Both the position numbers and the translations under genes were made by a program. Positions 43,050 through 52,427 of a stretch of 64,000 nucleotides of DNA are shown here, one piece after another. The DNA is from KBS-83 sp051025295 (GTDB lineage: Bacteria > Acidobacteriota > Terriglobia > Terriglobales > Acidobacteriaceae): assembly GCA_051025295.1 (NCBI GenBank), contig JBMGJV010000001.1. One strand, 5' to 3'. The notes below the pieces were generated by a model, which was not told the origin of the DNA, did not search any database, and saw only the letters and a list, made by a program, of their open reading frames with translations. Position 1 is the first letter of the stretch; every line of letters starts with the position of its first letter.

Positions 43050-44864
43050 ATGCAGATCTCGCTCGCTGACTGGATTGTGATCTTCGCGTATTTTGCGCTC
43101 AATCTTGGCATCGGTTTTTATTACTACCGCCGCGCCAGCGGAGACATCAGCGAGTTCTTCGTCTCCGGCCGCAGCGTGCCCTGGTGGCTGGCCGGCACCT
43201 CCATGGTGGCCACCACCTTCGCTGCAGATACGCCCCTGGTGGTCACCGGGCTGATCTATCGACAAGGCATTGCCGGCAACTGGGTGTGGTGGTCGCTCGC
43301 GCTCTCCGGCATGCTGACGGTATTTTTCTTCGCGCCCATGTGGCGGCGCTCCGGCGTGCTTACGGACATGGAGTTCATCGAGCTCCGCTACGCCGGCAAG
43401 AGCGGCGCATTCCTGCGGGGCTTCCGCGCGCTGTATCTCGTGTTCCTGGTCAACACGCTCAGCATGGGATGGGTGAACCTGGCCATGGCCAAGATCCTCT
43501 ATCTCACGCTTGGCCTGAATAAGCTGACCGCCGTCTTTCTGTGTCTCACGATCACGCTCATCTATAGCGCCATCTCCGGCCTCTGGGCGGTGCTGTGGAC
43601 CGACATGGTGCAGTTCATCCTCAAGATGACCATGGTGATCCTGCTCGCCTACTTCGCCGTCCAGGCAGTCGGCGGGCTGCACGCGCTCGAGATGAAGGTG
43701 CACGCGCTCGACGCGTTGCACCAGGGCGCCACCAATGTCGCCTTCCGCACGATGGACTTCATCCCCTCGCACGGCACGCCGTTCTATCTGCAGTTCCTGG
43801 TGCTGCTCAGCGTCAACTGGTGGGCCTCCAGCTATCCCGGTGCCGAGCCGGGCGGCGGCGGCTACATCACGCAGCGCATCTTCTCCGCGAAGGACGAGAA
43901 GAACTCCCTCGGCGCAACGCTCTGGTTCAACGTCGCCCATTACGCGCTCCGTCCATGGCCGTGGATCCTCACCGCACTTGTCGCGGTCGTCATCCTGCCC
44001 AACGCCGCGGACAAGGAAGGCGCGTTCATCGTCATCATGAATCGCTACCTGCCGGCCAGCCTGCGCGGGCTGATGCTGGCCGGCTTCGCTGCGGCGTACA
44101 TGTCCACCATCGGCACGCAGATGAACCTGGGCGCCAGCTACCTGGTGAACGACGTCTACAAGCGGTTTATTTCCCCGGATCGTGACGATCGCCATTACGT
44201 GACCGCATCGCGCTGGGCCACGCTGCTGGTCACGGTGGTCTCTGCAGTCGCGACGTTCTACATGACGTCCATCGGCGCCGCCTGGAAATTCCTGATGGCC
44301 ATCGGCGCCGGCGCCGGACTGGTCTTCATCCTGCGCTGGTTCTGGTGGCGCATCAATGCCTGGACCGAGATCAGCGCCATGGTCGCTGCCGCCTGCTCGT
44401 CCCTGCTGCTCGAGTCGCCCCTGGCCTCGGGCCTTGTGGACCGGCTGCGCGCGATCGATCCCCTGCTGCCCGCAGGGCCGCTCAATCCGGACGATGCGCA
44501 TGGCTTCGCGTGGATTCTCGGCATCGCCACCGCGATCACCACGCTGGTATGGCTGCTGACCACGTTGCTCACGAAGCCCGAGCCGGAAGAGAAGCTGCGC
44601 GAGTTCTACGCCAAGGTGCGACCGGCAGGTCCTGGCTGGGGTCCCATCGCGCCGCTTGAAAATGGCCCGGTGCGGGGCATCCTGGGGCCCTCGTTTGTTC
44701 ACTGGATCCTCGGCCTCGCGCTGGTCTACGGCACGCTGTTCGGCACGGGCGATCTGCTCTTTGGCCGCATGATGCAGGGCGTGCTGCTGCTCGTCCTCGC
44801 AGTTGGCAGTGCCGGGCTGCTCTTCTGGAACCTGAATCGGACCGGCTGGACGACCTTCCGCTAG
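43050..44864 (+). CDS. Sodium:solute symporter (SSS family)
   Basis: A 604-residue transporter with about 14 hydrophobic helices. It starts MQISLADWIVIFAYFALNLG, with DISEFFVSGRSVPWWLAGTS typical of SSS sugar transporters (SGLT-like). The sodium-binding core helix reads LMLAGFAAAYMSTIGTQMNL. It stands 54 bp upstream of the GH20 gene, in the same direction, so it probably imports the sugar released by GH20/GH125/GH29. A second ATG eight bases earlier is out of frame. Confidence 0.93.
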   Translation: MQISLADWIVIFAYFALNLGIGFYYYRRASGDISEFFVSGRSVPWWLAGTSMVATTFAADTPLVVTGLIYRQGIAGNWVWWSLALSGMLTVFFFAPMWRRSGVLTDMEFIELRYAGKSGAFLRGFRALYLVFLVNTLSMGWVNLAMAKILYLTLGLNKLTAVFLCLTITLIYSAISGLWAVLWTDMVQFILKMTMVILLAYFAVQAVGGLHALEMKVHALDALHQGATNVAFRTMDFIPSHGTPFYLQFLVLLSVNWWASSYPGAEPGGGGYITQRIFSAKDEKNSLGATLWFNVAHYALRPWPWILTALVAVVILPNAADKEGAFIVIMNRYLPASLRGLMLAGFAAAYMSTIGTQMNLGASYLVNDVYKRFISPDRDDRHYVTASRWATLLVTVVSAVATFYMTSIGAAWKFLMAIGAGAGLVFILRWFWWRINAWTEISAMVAAACSSLLLESPLASGLVDRLRAIDPLLPAGPLNPDDAHGFAWILGIATAITTLVWLLTTLLTKPEPEEKLREFYAKVRPAGPGWGPIAPLENGPVRGILGPSFVHWILGLALVYGTLFGTGDLLFGRMMQGVLLLVLAVGSAGLLFWNLNRTGWTTFR

Positions 44865-44918
44865 CCTGGCCTGGCTCAACAATGCAACGCAATTCGCAGC
44901 AACAAGGAGTGGTGGAGG

Positions 44919-47012
44919 ATGCGCGGGCTCAGCTTGAAGTGTGGTATCGCATGTGTCGCGGCAGCAATGCTCACGGGGAGTAGCACCATGCTGGCTCAGG
45001 AGTCCGGCAGCGGTACTGCCACGACGCAGATAGACCAACTCGGCCTGATGCCCGTGCCGGCTCACCTGACCGAGGGTAGCGGCGCGTACACACTGCAACC
45101 GGGCCTCAAGGTCGCCTTCGCCCACGTGCACAACGACCGGCTGGAGGCGGGCGTGGCGCGCGCCATGATGCGTCTGCAGTTTGCGACCGGCGTGCCGCTG
45201 CCCCACCTGCCGGCGCGCTTCTCGACCGATACCGCCGGCGCGGGACTCATCATCGACGTGCGCAGCGCCGGCGAAGCCGTGCAGTCCGTTCACGAGGATG
45301 AGACGTACTCGCTCACTGTCACCCCGCAACAGATCACCTTGCGTGCCGCCACTGTGGTCGGCGCCTTCCACGGCCTCGAGACGCTGCTGCAGCTCGCGCA
45401 CTTCGAGAACGGGGCAGTCGTGATCCCCGCGGTCTCGATTGAAGACTCGCCGCGCTTTCGCTGGCGCGGTCTGCACATCGACGTCAGCCGGCACTTCGAG
45501 CCAATCAGTGTGATCGAGCACAACCTGGACGGCATGGCCATGATGAAGATGAACGTCTTCCATTGGCATCTGAGCGACGACCAGGGCTTCCGCGCGGAGA
45601 GCAAGGTTTACCCCAAGCTGACTGGGCTCGGTTCGAACGGCGACTACTACACGCAGGAGCAGATGCGCGGCGTGGTGGCCTATGCGCGGGCCCGCGGCAT
45701 CCGCGTGGTGCCTGAGTTCGATATGCCGGGCCACACCGTGAGCTGGCTCGTGGGCTATCCGCAGCTCGCCAGCAGCAAGGGTCCGTTTCACCTGCCAGAT
45801 GTCGCGGGCATCCACGACGAAGCGCTCGATCCGACCCGCGAAGCAACATACGTCTTCCTCGACCGGCTGATCGGGGAAATGGTGCGCATCTTTCCGGACG
45901 CGTACTTTCACATCGGCGGCGACGAGGTCGAGGGCAAGAACTGGCTCGAGAACCCGCGCATCGCGGCGTACATGAAGCGGAACGGGTATAAGACACCCGC
46001 CGAGTTACAGAATTACTTCAGCAAGCGCGTGCAACGCATCGTCGAGAAGCATGGCAGGACGCCGATCGGCTGGGACGAGATCTTCGTGCCCGGGCTGCCG
46101 AAGAGCGTGGTCGTGCAGTCCTGGCGTGGTGTCGATTCACTGGCCGCCGCCGCGAAGCAGGGGTACCAGGGCATCCTCTCCGCCCCCTACTACCTGGACG
46201 CGCAGAAGACGAATGAGCAGATGTATCTGGCTGATCCGATCCCGGCGAACACGACGCTCGATGCCGAGCAGCAGAGGCTGATCATCGGTGGCGAGGTCTG
46301 CATGTGGGCCGAGCAGTTGAACGCGCGCACCATCGATTCACGCATCTGGCCCCGCACCGCAGTCCTCGCGGAGCGCTTCTGGTCCGCGCAGTCGGTGCGC
46401 GATGTGCCGTCGATGTACCGCCGACTGCCCCGCGTCTCGATCGAACTCGAGCAGGCCGGACTCACGCACCTGACCGGACCCGCGATGATGCTGCGCAGCC
46501 TGAGCGGGCAGCTCGATCCGGCTGCGCTCGACACGCTCGCTGGTGTGCTCGAGCCCGTCAGCTTCAGCGATCGCTATGAGGGGCAACACACGGACGGCAA
46601 CACGCCGCTCGATCGCCTGGTGGATGCTGTAGTCGCCGACCCGCCATCACGCTTTGAGATCGCGCGCGATGTGGACGCGGTGCTCAACAACGGCGGGAAC
46701 AGCGCATCGGCGGCAGAGCGGCTGACGCAGCGCTTCCTTGCGTGGCAGCAGATGACGCCCGCGCTGGTCGCACAGATGGGCGCGAACCCACGGATGAGCG
46801 ACGCCGCTGTGCGCGCGGGACAACTCGGTGAACTGGCCGGTGTGGGTCTGCAGGCACTTGCGAAAGCGACCAACAGGACAGCGGGGAACCAGCAGTTCGC
46901 GGCTTCGCGGGATGCACAGCTCGCATTGATTGCGAGCGCACGCAAGCCCGCCGCACTGGTACGCTTCACCTTCCTCGACGCGCTGCAAAAGCTGGTCGAG
47001 GCAGAGAAGTAG
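44919..47012 (+). CDS. Beta-N-acetylhexosaminidase (GH20)
   Basis: A 697-residue exported enzyme (signal peptide ending SSTMLAQ). An N-terminal GH20b domain (about 40-170) precedes the catalytic barrel RFRWRGLHIDVSRHFEPI. Catalytic Asp335 and Glu336 are in HIGGDEVEGKNW, with FHWHLSDDQGFR and VPEFDMPGHTVSWL earlier. It releases terminal GlcNAc or GalNAc from glycans or chitin. The ATG is preceded by AAGGAGTGGTGGAGG. It is the second gene of the symporter unit; the 3' end is 27 bp from the convergent SIS gene. Confidence 0.95.
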   Translation: MRGLSLKCGIACVAAAMLTGSSTMLAQESGSGTATTQIDQLGLMPVPAHLTEGSGAYTLQPGLKVAFAHVHNDRLEAGVARAMMRLQFATGVPLPHLPARFSTDTAGAGLIIDVRSAGEAVQSVHEDETYSLTVTPQQITLRAATVVGAFHGLETLLQLAHFENGAVVIPAVSIEDSPRFRWRGLHIDVSRHFEPISVIEHNLDGMAMMKMNVFHWHLSDDQGFRAESKVYPKLTGLGSNGDYYTQEQMRGVVAYARARGIRVVPEFDMPGHTVSWLVGYPQLASSKGPFHLPDVAGIHDEALDPTREATYVFLDRLIGEMVRIFPDAYFHIGGDEVEGKNWLENPRIAAYMKRNGYKTPAELQNYFSKRVQRIVEKHGRTPIGWDEIFVPGLPKSVVVQSWRGVDSLAAAAKQGYQGILSAPYYLDAQKTNEQMYLADPIPANTTLDAEQQRLIIGGEVCMWAEQLNARTIDSRIWPRTAVLAERFWSAQSVRDVPSMYRRLPRVSIELEQAGLTHLTGPAMMLRSLSGQLDPAALDTLAGVLEPVSFSDRYEGQHTDGNTPLDRLVDAVVADPPSRFEIARDVDAVLNNGGNSASAAERLTQRFLAWQQMTPALVAQMGANPRMSDAAVRAGQLGELAGVGLQALAKATNRTAGNQQFAASRDAQLALIASARKPAALVRFTFLDALQKLVEAEK

Positions 47013-47039
47013 GACAGCTGGCAGAGTAAGCGCCCGAGC

Positions 47040-48173
47040 CTACTCCGCCAGCACCGCCTTCGTCAGGTTGCGCGGCCGGTCGACATCGATGCCGCGCCGC
47101 ACAGCCGAGTAGTACGCGAGGAACTGCAGCGGAATCACCTCCGCGATCGGCAGCAGGTGCTCCCGCGTGGCGACAACCGGTACAAAGTGCGTCGCCACTT
47201 CCGCGACTGCACGGTCCCCTACATTGCCCAGCGCGACGACGTTTGCGCCCTGCCGCTTCAGATCCGCCAGCAGTTGCAGGCTTTTCTCATAGCGCACCAC
47301 CGACGCCGGCTCCGCGCCGTCCACGGTCGCAATCGCCACCACCGCAGCATTCGCGCCGACCAGCGCATTGGGCCCGTGCTTCAGCTCGCCCGATGGATAA
47401 CCCTCCGCCTGCAGGTAGGCCGACTCCTTCAGCTTGAGCGCTCCTTCCCGCGCGATCGCGTAGTGAATGCCGCGGCCGATATAGAGATACGTCTCGGACT
47501 CCGCGAGCGCGGCCGCAATCTGCTCCATCTGCTGCTCCCACGCGGCAAGCTGGCCCTCAATCTGCTCTGGCAGCCGAGCGAAATCAGCCAAGTGCCCGCG
47601 CAGCTGCTCTTCCGTCCGCGTCTTCAGCGCACAGCCAGACGCGAGCGCAATCAGGTTCAGCACCAGCAGTTGCGCGGTGAAGCTCTTGGTCGCCGGCACC
47701 GCAAGCTCCTGGCCGGCCGCCGTGGGCAGGCTGATCTCTGCCTCGCGCGCCATGGTCGAGCCCTCGACATTCGTCACCGCGATGGTGCCGTGTCGGCGCC
47801 GGTTCGCCTCACGCAGCGCTGCCAGCGTGTCCGCCGTCTCTCCCGACTGCGACACGACAATGACGCCAGGGTTGGTGAGCGTATTGACCTCGCGATAAAC
47901 GTACTCGCTCGCATACTCCACATCCACGGGCATCCCGCTCACGTCTTCCAGCATGATCTCGCCCGCGAGCGACGCGTGGCGGCTGGAGCCGGACGCAGCG
48001 AACACGACTTCATGATGATCGCGAAACCACGCGTACACGGAGGCGAACTGCGCCTCGTCCAGCATGCCGTCGCGCACGTAGCGCGTCAGTGTCGCGGCCA
48101 GCGCGGTGGGCTGCTCGTAGATCTCGCGCAGCATGTGGTGAGGAAACTGCCGTGGGGTTGCGGTAGGCGTCAT
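47040..48173 (-). CDS. SIS-domain aminosugar-6-phosphate deaminase/isomerase (GlmS C-half-like)
   Basis: A 377-residue cytosolic protein with two SIS domains. The first shows ASGSSRHASLAGEIMLE and VVSQSGETADTL; the second shows YIGRGIHYAIAREGALKLKE, EGYPSGELKHGPNAL and the C-terminal PRNLTKAVLAE. It matches the isomerase half of GlmS without the glutaminase domain, the architecture of NagB-II-type glucosamine-6-phosphate deaminases. Given GH20 and ROK kinase genes nearby, feeding amino-sugar into glycolysis is the likely role. It is the third gene of the fucosidase operon, 27 bp behind GH29-B. Confidence 0.88.
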   Translation of the reverse strand: MTPTATPRQFPHHMLREIYEQPTALAATLTRYVRDGMLDEAQFASVYAWFRDHHEVVFAASGSSRHASLAGEIMLEDVSGMPVDVEYASEYVYREVNTLTNPGVIVVSQSGETADTLAALREANRRRHGTIAVTNVEGSTMAREAEISLPTAAGQELAVPATKSFTAQLLVLNLIALASGCALKTRTEEQLRGHLADFARLPEQIEGQLAAWEQQMEQIAAALAESETYLYIGRGIHYAIAREGALKLKESAYLQAEGYPSGELKHGPNALVGANAAVVAIATVDGAEPASVVRYEKSLQLLADLKRQGANVVALGNVGDRAVAEVATHFVPVVATREHLLPIAEVIPLQFLAYYSAVRRGIDVDRPRNLTKAVLAE

Positions 48174-48200
48174 CGCTTGCTCTCGCGCTCTCCAAAAATG

Positions 48201-49574
48201 TCAGTGCGCTGCGGTCCCGGCGTACACCTGGAACTCGCGGATCTGTATGGGACCGCTTGCGGCCAGCACGCGCAGTCGCACCGCGGTCGCCGCAACCGGC
48301 GGAAAGATGTCGATCTTCTTGTGGCCGATGGCCTGTGCCTGCGCGACCTCGCGCCATTGTCCATGCTCTTCCACATCCACAGCGTATCGCGTGATGTGCT
48401 GGCCGTCATTCAGGCGCTCCATGGCGAGCGTGCGGTCGATCGTCACCGGGTCCGCGAACCGCACCGTGATCACCGCGGGCGTGTGATTGCCATCGGATGC
48501 CGCAGGCGGCTCCCACCACGTGTCCGTATCACCATCGAGAGCGGCATTCTCATCGTCGGCCGCTCGCTGTCGCCGAAGCGCGAGGTTGTCGCCGTAGATG
48601 GCGCGCAATCGGGCGCCGAACTCCGCGAGCCGCGCGACATCCGCCGCGGGCAGTTGGCCCGTGTTGTCCGGCGCAAGGCCGAGCATGAACTGCGCTCCGC
48701 GGCCGACCGTCACGTTGTACTCATGCACCAGCTCATCGACCGACTTGAGCGTCGCCTCGTCGTGCGGATGCCAGAACCAATGCTCCCGGTGCAGCGGTGT
48801 GTCCGATTCAACGGGACGCCAGCGCAGATAGCCGCTGCGGTCGACCACGTTCCAGTTCTCGAAAGTGACGCTGCCCTCTTCGTTGCCCACCCAGCGTATG
48901 TCCGCGTACTGGAACAGCTCGAGGTCCGCAAACACCAGCGCATTCGGCTGATAGTTGTGCAGCCGGTTCGTGATGGTCGCGAAGTCGTACGTGCGCCCGG
49001 CACTGCCCGCGCCATCCAGCCAGAACTCGGTGAGCTCTCCGTAATGCGTGGCCAGCTCATCCAGCTGAGCGAGATAGTAGCGGTCGTAGGCCGCGGGATT
49101 CTTATACCGCGGATCGTGGCGATCCCACGGCGATAGGTAGATGCCGAACCGCAGCCCATGCGACCGCGCGCTGTCGGACGCCATGCGCACCAGGTCGCCC
49201 TTGCCGCCCATCCACGGGCTTGCCTTGACGCTGTAATCGGTCTGCGCGCTGGGAAAGAGCGCGAAGCCATCGTGATGCTTGGCAACCAGCACGACATACC
49301 GAATGCCCGCCGATTTGGCCGCCGCCATCCACTGATCCGTGTCCACATGCTGCGGATGAAACACACTCGCCGGGGCAGTCCCGTCGCCCCACTCACGATC
49401 GAGAAACGTATTCGTGCCGAAGTGAATGATCGCTCCCATTTCCAGGTCCTGCCACGCGACCTGTTGTGGTGTCGGCTTCATGTCGACGGCGTTCTGCGCC
49501 TTCACCGGCGCGCTCATCGCAACCGTCGCACCCAACGTGAGCGCGATCGTCATACTTCGGGTGGCGCCGATCAT
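48201..49574 (-). CDS. Alpha-L-fucosidase (GH29, second copy)
   Basis: A 457-residue exported enzyme (signal peptide ending SAPVKAQ). The GH29 barrel begins WQDLEMGAIIHFGTNTFLD. It has LVAKHHDGFALFPS, GIYLSPWDRHDPRY and the nucleophile candidate Asp in LTEFWLDGAGSAG. The last about 110 residues form a beta domain (IDRTLAMERLNDGQHITRYA, IREFQVYAG) like F5/8-type carbohydrate-binding modules. This shorter form with WLDGA resembles the GH29-B group, which prefers branched alpha-1,3/1,4 fucosides. Its ATG overlaps the TGA of the upstream GH29 gene. Confidence 0.92.
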   Translation of the reverse strand: MIGATRSMTIALTLGATVAMSAPVKAQNAVDMKPTPQQVAWQDLEMGAIIHFGTNTFLDREWGDGTAPASVFHPQHVDTDQWMAAAKSAGIRYVVLVAKHHDGFALFPSAQTDYSVKASPWMGGKGDLVRMASDSARSHGLRFGIYLSPWDRHDPRYKNPAAYDRYYLAQLDELATHYGELTEFWLDGAGSAGRTYDFATITNRLHNYQPNALVFADLELFQYADIRWVGNEEGSVTFENWNVVDRSGYLRWRPVESDTPLHREHWFWHPHDEATLKSVDELVHEYNVTVGRGAQFMLGLAPDNTGQLPAADVARLAEFGARLRAIYGDNLALRRQRAADDENAALDGDTDTWWEPPAASDGNHTPAVITVRFADPVTIDRTLAMERLNDGQHITRYAVDVEEHGQWREVAQAQAIGHKKIDIFPPVAATAVRLRVLAASGPIQIREFQVYAGTAAH

Positions 49575-51205
49575 TTCCAGGTGATCCGGTACACGTACGC
49601 GTACTCGCCTGGGGCCGTCGATGGCACGTGGATGTGCAATCCGTCGGCGTGCTGCTCGAATGCGAGCGGCTGCCCTCCTCCGAGCAACTGCACAGTCGCA
49701 ACATCGCGGCTGCCGGGGACAGACCCCAACGCGTGCACCACGGCTTCACCCTGCTTCGGCCATGCCATCTCGATCGCGTAAAGCGTGTCGCCCTTCGTGG
49801 TGAAGCGGAAATCCTCCGCGGTATAGGGCTGGTTCGCAGTGTCATGGAACTGGCCTGCTTCGAACTTGGTCGGGCCCTCGCCAAACTGCCGCCACGGTCG
49901 CGTGCCGTAGATCGCGTCGCCATTCACCTTTAGCCAGCGGCCCACGCCGAGCAGCGTCTGTGCAGCGCCGTCAGGAATCGTTCCATCCGGACGCGGGCCC
50001 ACATTCATCAGCAGGTTGCCGTTCTTGCTGACGACATCGGCAAGCTGCTGCACCACAACGAGCGGCGTCTTGTACGTGTCGTTCTCGACGTAACCCCACG
50101 ACTCGTTCGAGAGCGATGTGTCCGTCTGCCACGCCAGAGGACGGATGTCGCCCAGGCCGCCGCGCTCCACATCAAGCGTGGCCGAGTGCTCCGCCATGTT
50201 GCTGAGCTTCGAAAAGAGCACGACCTGCTGGTGATTTGCTGCCGCAGAATCGTAGTAGAAGGTCGCGAACCGCTCGAGATAGCTGCGGAAGTCCGACTGG
50301 CCAACCCACCAATCGAAATAGATCAGGTCTGGATGATACTTCTCGACGATCTCTGCCGAACGCGCCAGCCAGTCATCGCGAAAGGCGGTCGACACATACG
50401 TGAAGTCGTGCGTCAGGTCGCCGACATCGCCGTGATCCGCGCCATTCAACTGTGCTGGACCGTAGAAGGCGGCGTACTTCGGATCGTTCACATCGGAGTT
50501 GAAGTGGCGTCCGCCATCGAAGAACCAATCGTGCTCTGCACGGTGAGAGGATGCGCCCAGGTGCATGCCCTGCGCACGCACCGCCTTGGCCAGATCGCCG
50601 AGCACATCGCGCTGCGGACCCATCTTGCCCGCGCACCAGTCCGTCAGGTTCGACATGTACATGGGAAAGCCGTCGTGATGCTCCGCCACCGGCACCACGT
50701 AGCGCGCACCCGCATCGTGAAAGAGCTGCGCCCACGCCGCTGGGTCGAATTTCTCTGCGCGGAACTTCGGAATCAGGTCCTTGTAGCCGGACTGGCTCTG
50801 CGGGCCGTACGTCGCGATGTGGTGCGCGAAATCAGGTGAGTCCTGCTGATACATATTCCGCGAGTACCACTCGCTGCCGAAGCCCGCGACCGAGTAGACG
50901 CCCCAGTGAATGAAGATGCCGAACTTCGCATCGCGAAACCAGTCTGGCGCGGTGTACCCATTCAGACTCTGCCAATCATTCCGGAAAGGACCAGCCGCAA
51001 TCGTCTTCTCCACATCGCCGAGCAGCCGCTGACGCTCTCCGTCGTACTTCGCATTCGCCGCACGCCACTGCGCATCGATCTGCTCCGGCGTCAGCACGCC
51101 AGCGGTGGGACTGGTCGGCGACGAGGCACTTGTCTGTGCTGCAGCAATAAGTGAGCAGGAGAGCAGGACGCATGCACCAGCGATGAGTTGTGCGGATCGG
51201 GACAT
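49571..51205 (-). CDS. Alpha-L-fucosidase (GH29, first copy)
   Basis: A 544-residue exported enzyme (signal RSAQLIAGACVLLSCSLIAA, then AQ). GH29 blocks: PDWFRDAKFGIFIHWGVYSV, EWYSRNMY, FHDAGARYVVPVAEHHDGFP, the nucleophile Asp in HPDLIYFDWWVGQ, and GNLLMNVGPRPDGTIPD. It has a C-terminal beta domain. It resembles the GH29-A type, with broad fucosidase activity. The start is the ATG at 51205 (GGAG at a spacing of 9); 51220 is an alternative. It is the first gene of the operon with GH29-B and the SIS gene, with ATGA overlap to GH29-B. Confidence 0.93.
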   Translation of the reverse strand: MSRSAQLIAGACVLLSCSLIAAAQTSASSPTSPTAGVLTPEQIDAQWRAANAKYDGERQRLLGDVEKTIAAGPFRNDWQSLNGYTAPDWFRDAKFGIFIHWGVYSVAGFGSEWYSRNMYQQDSPDFAHHIATYGPQSQSGYKDLIPKFRAEKFDPAAWAQLFHDAGARYVVPVAEHHDGFPMYMSNLTDWCAGKMGPQRDVLGDLAKAVRAQGMHLGASSHRAEHDWFFDGGRHFNSDVNDPKYAAFYGPAQLNGADHGDVGDLTHDFTYVSTAFRDDWLARSAEIVEKYHPDLIYFDWWVGQSDFRSYLERFATFYYDSAAANHQQVVLFSKLSNMAEHSATLDVERGGLGDIRPLAWQTDTSLSNESWGYVENDTYKTPLVVVQQLADVVSKNGNLLMNVGPRPDGTIPDGAAQTLLGVGRWLKVNGDAIYGTRPWRQFGEGPTKFEAGQFHDTANQPYTAEDFRFTTKGDTLYAIEMAWPKQGEAVVHALGSVPGSRDVATVQLLGGGQPLAFEQHADGLHIHVPSTAPGEYAYVYRITWK

Positions 51206-51313
51206 TCGAGGCAGCTCCATCCTGCCCGTGTCTGCGGGCAGAGTACGATGTGCAGCAGACGAGCGCCGCTGCGCTGACCAATCTACACTGCCGCGCACGA
51301 TTCCCTGCTCCCG

Positions 51314-52411
51314 ATGATGGAGGCTCCTCTGATTTCGTTGACTCGCCTTCGGCACCGCCTGCTCACGGCAACTTTCCTCGTGTTCTGCGCAGCGTTGCCG
51401 GCGCACCACGCCACTGCGCAGCAATCGCCGCCAACGACCAAGTGGGCCATCGCTGTCCACGGCGGCGCAGGGGAGGAGGAGTGGCAGCACATGGATGCCG
51501 CGACCGCCGCCGCCTACCGCGCATCACTCGACCACGCGCTTGCCGCGGGCAGCGCCGTGCTCCAGCATGGCGGCCGCGCGATCGATGCGGTGCAGGCTGC
51601 CATCCAGGTGCTTGAGGACGACCCGCTGTTCAACGCCGGACGTGGCGCGGCCTTCGACGCGCTCGGCCGCAACGAGATGGACGCCGCCATCATGAACGGG
51701 GCGACGCTTGAAGCAGGCTCCGTCGCCGGGGTGAGCGCGACGAAACATCCGATCACGCTGGCACGCGCGGTGATGGAGCACTCGCCGTACGTGATGATGG
51801 TTGGCCCCGGCGCGGACGCCTTCGCTGTCAGCCAGCACCTGCCGCAGATGCCGCCGTCGTACTTCTTCACCGAAATGCGCTGGCAGGAGTTGCTGGGTGT
51901 TCTCCACAGCCAGGGCAAGCCGGCCCCGCCGCGCCCGGCAGGCGTGCCCGCCGCACGGCAGGCCCGTGCGTCTGCGTCCGTGTCCGCCTTCGCACATCGC
52001 TTCGGGACCGTGGGGGCCGTCGCGCGCGATCGTCACGGCGACATCAGCGCCGGTACGTCGACCGGAGGCATGCAAGGCAAGCTGCCAGGCCGCGTCGGCG
52101 ACTCGCCCGTGATCGGCGCGGGTACGTACGCGGCGAACAACGCGTGCGCGGTCTCGGCGACCGGCGTCGGTGAATACTTCATCCGGCTCAGCGCCGCCAA
52201 GGAGATCTGCGCGCTGGTCGCGCTGAAAGGCTTGTCGCTCAGCGCCGCCGCAGACCAGGTCATTCGGAACGAGGTTGGCAAGCTGAAGGGCGGCGAGGGC
52301 GGCGTGATTGTGCTCGACCAGACCAGCGGGCCCGTGTGGAGCTTCAACACGCTGGGAATGTTCCGCGCGCGCCAGATCGAAGGCAGCGCGCCGGAGATTG
52401 TCGTTCGCTAG
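51314..52411 (+). CDS. Exported isoaspartyl peptidase / L-asparaginase (Ntn hydrolase, T2 family)
   Basis: A 365-residue protein with a signal peptide (LLTATFLVFCAALPAHHATA). The type-2 asparaginase precursor shows AIAVHGGAG, DPLFNAGRGAAFD and the autocleavage site before Thr in HRFGTVGAVA. The substrate loop is SAGTSTGGMQGKLPGRVGDS. The family contains both isoaspartyl peptidases and aspartylglucosaminidases; the KLPGRVGDSP loop favours isoaspartyl peptidase. Set within glycan-hydrolase genes it could finish glycoprotein linkage breakdown (GlcNAc-Asn). It is divergent from the fucosidase operon. Confidence 0.9.
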   Translation: MMEAPLISLTRLRHRLLTATFLVFCAALPAHHATAQQSPPTTKWAIAVHGGAGEEEWQHMDAATAAAYRASLDHALAAGSAVLQHGGRAIDAVQAAIQVLEDDPLFNAGRGAAFDALGRNEMDAAIMNGATLEAGSVAGVSATKHPITLARAVMEHSPYVMMVGPGADAFAVSQHLPQMPPSYFFTEMRWQELLGVLHSQGKPAPPRPAGVPAARQARASASVSAFAHRFGTVGAVARDRHGDISAGTSTGGMQGKLPGRVGDSPVIGAGTYAANNACAVSATGVGEYFIRLSAAKEICALVALKGLSLSAAADQVIRNEVGKLKGGEGGVIVLDQTSGPVWSFNTLGMFRARQIEGSAPEIVVR

Positions 52412-52427
52412 TCGGTATGTGTATCTG

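Noticed and set aside
42786..45911. A 1041-codon open frame on the minus strand opposite the symporter and GH20 genes
   Set aside because: The symporter, GH20 and ROK proteins are unmistakable in their frames. The antisense frame is His/Arg/Gln/Glu-rich with no domains, the usual shadow in GC-rich DNA.
47157..49136. A 659-codon plus-strand frame opposite the SIS and fucosidase genes
   Set aside because: The minus-strand proteins have complete family motifs; this frame has none and is Arg/His-rich.
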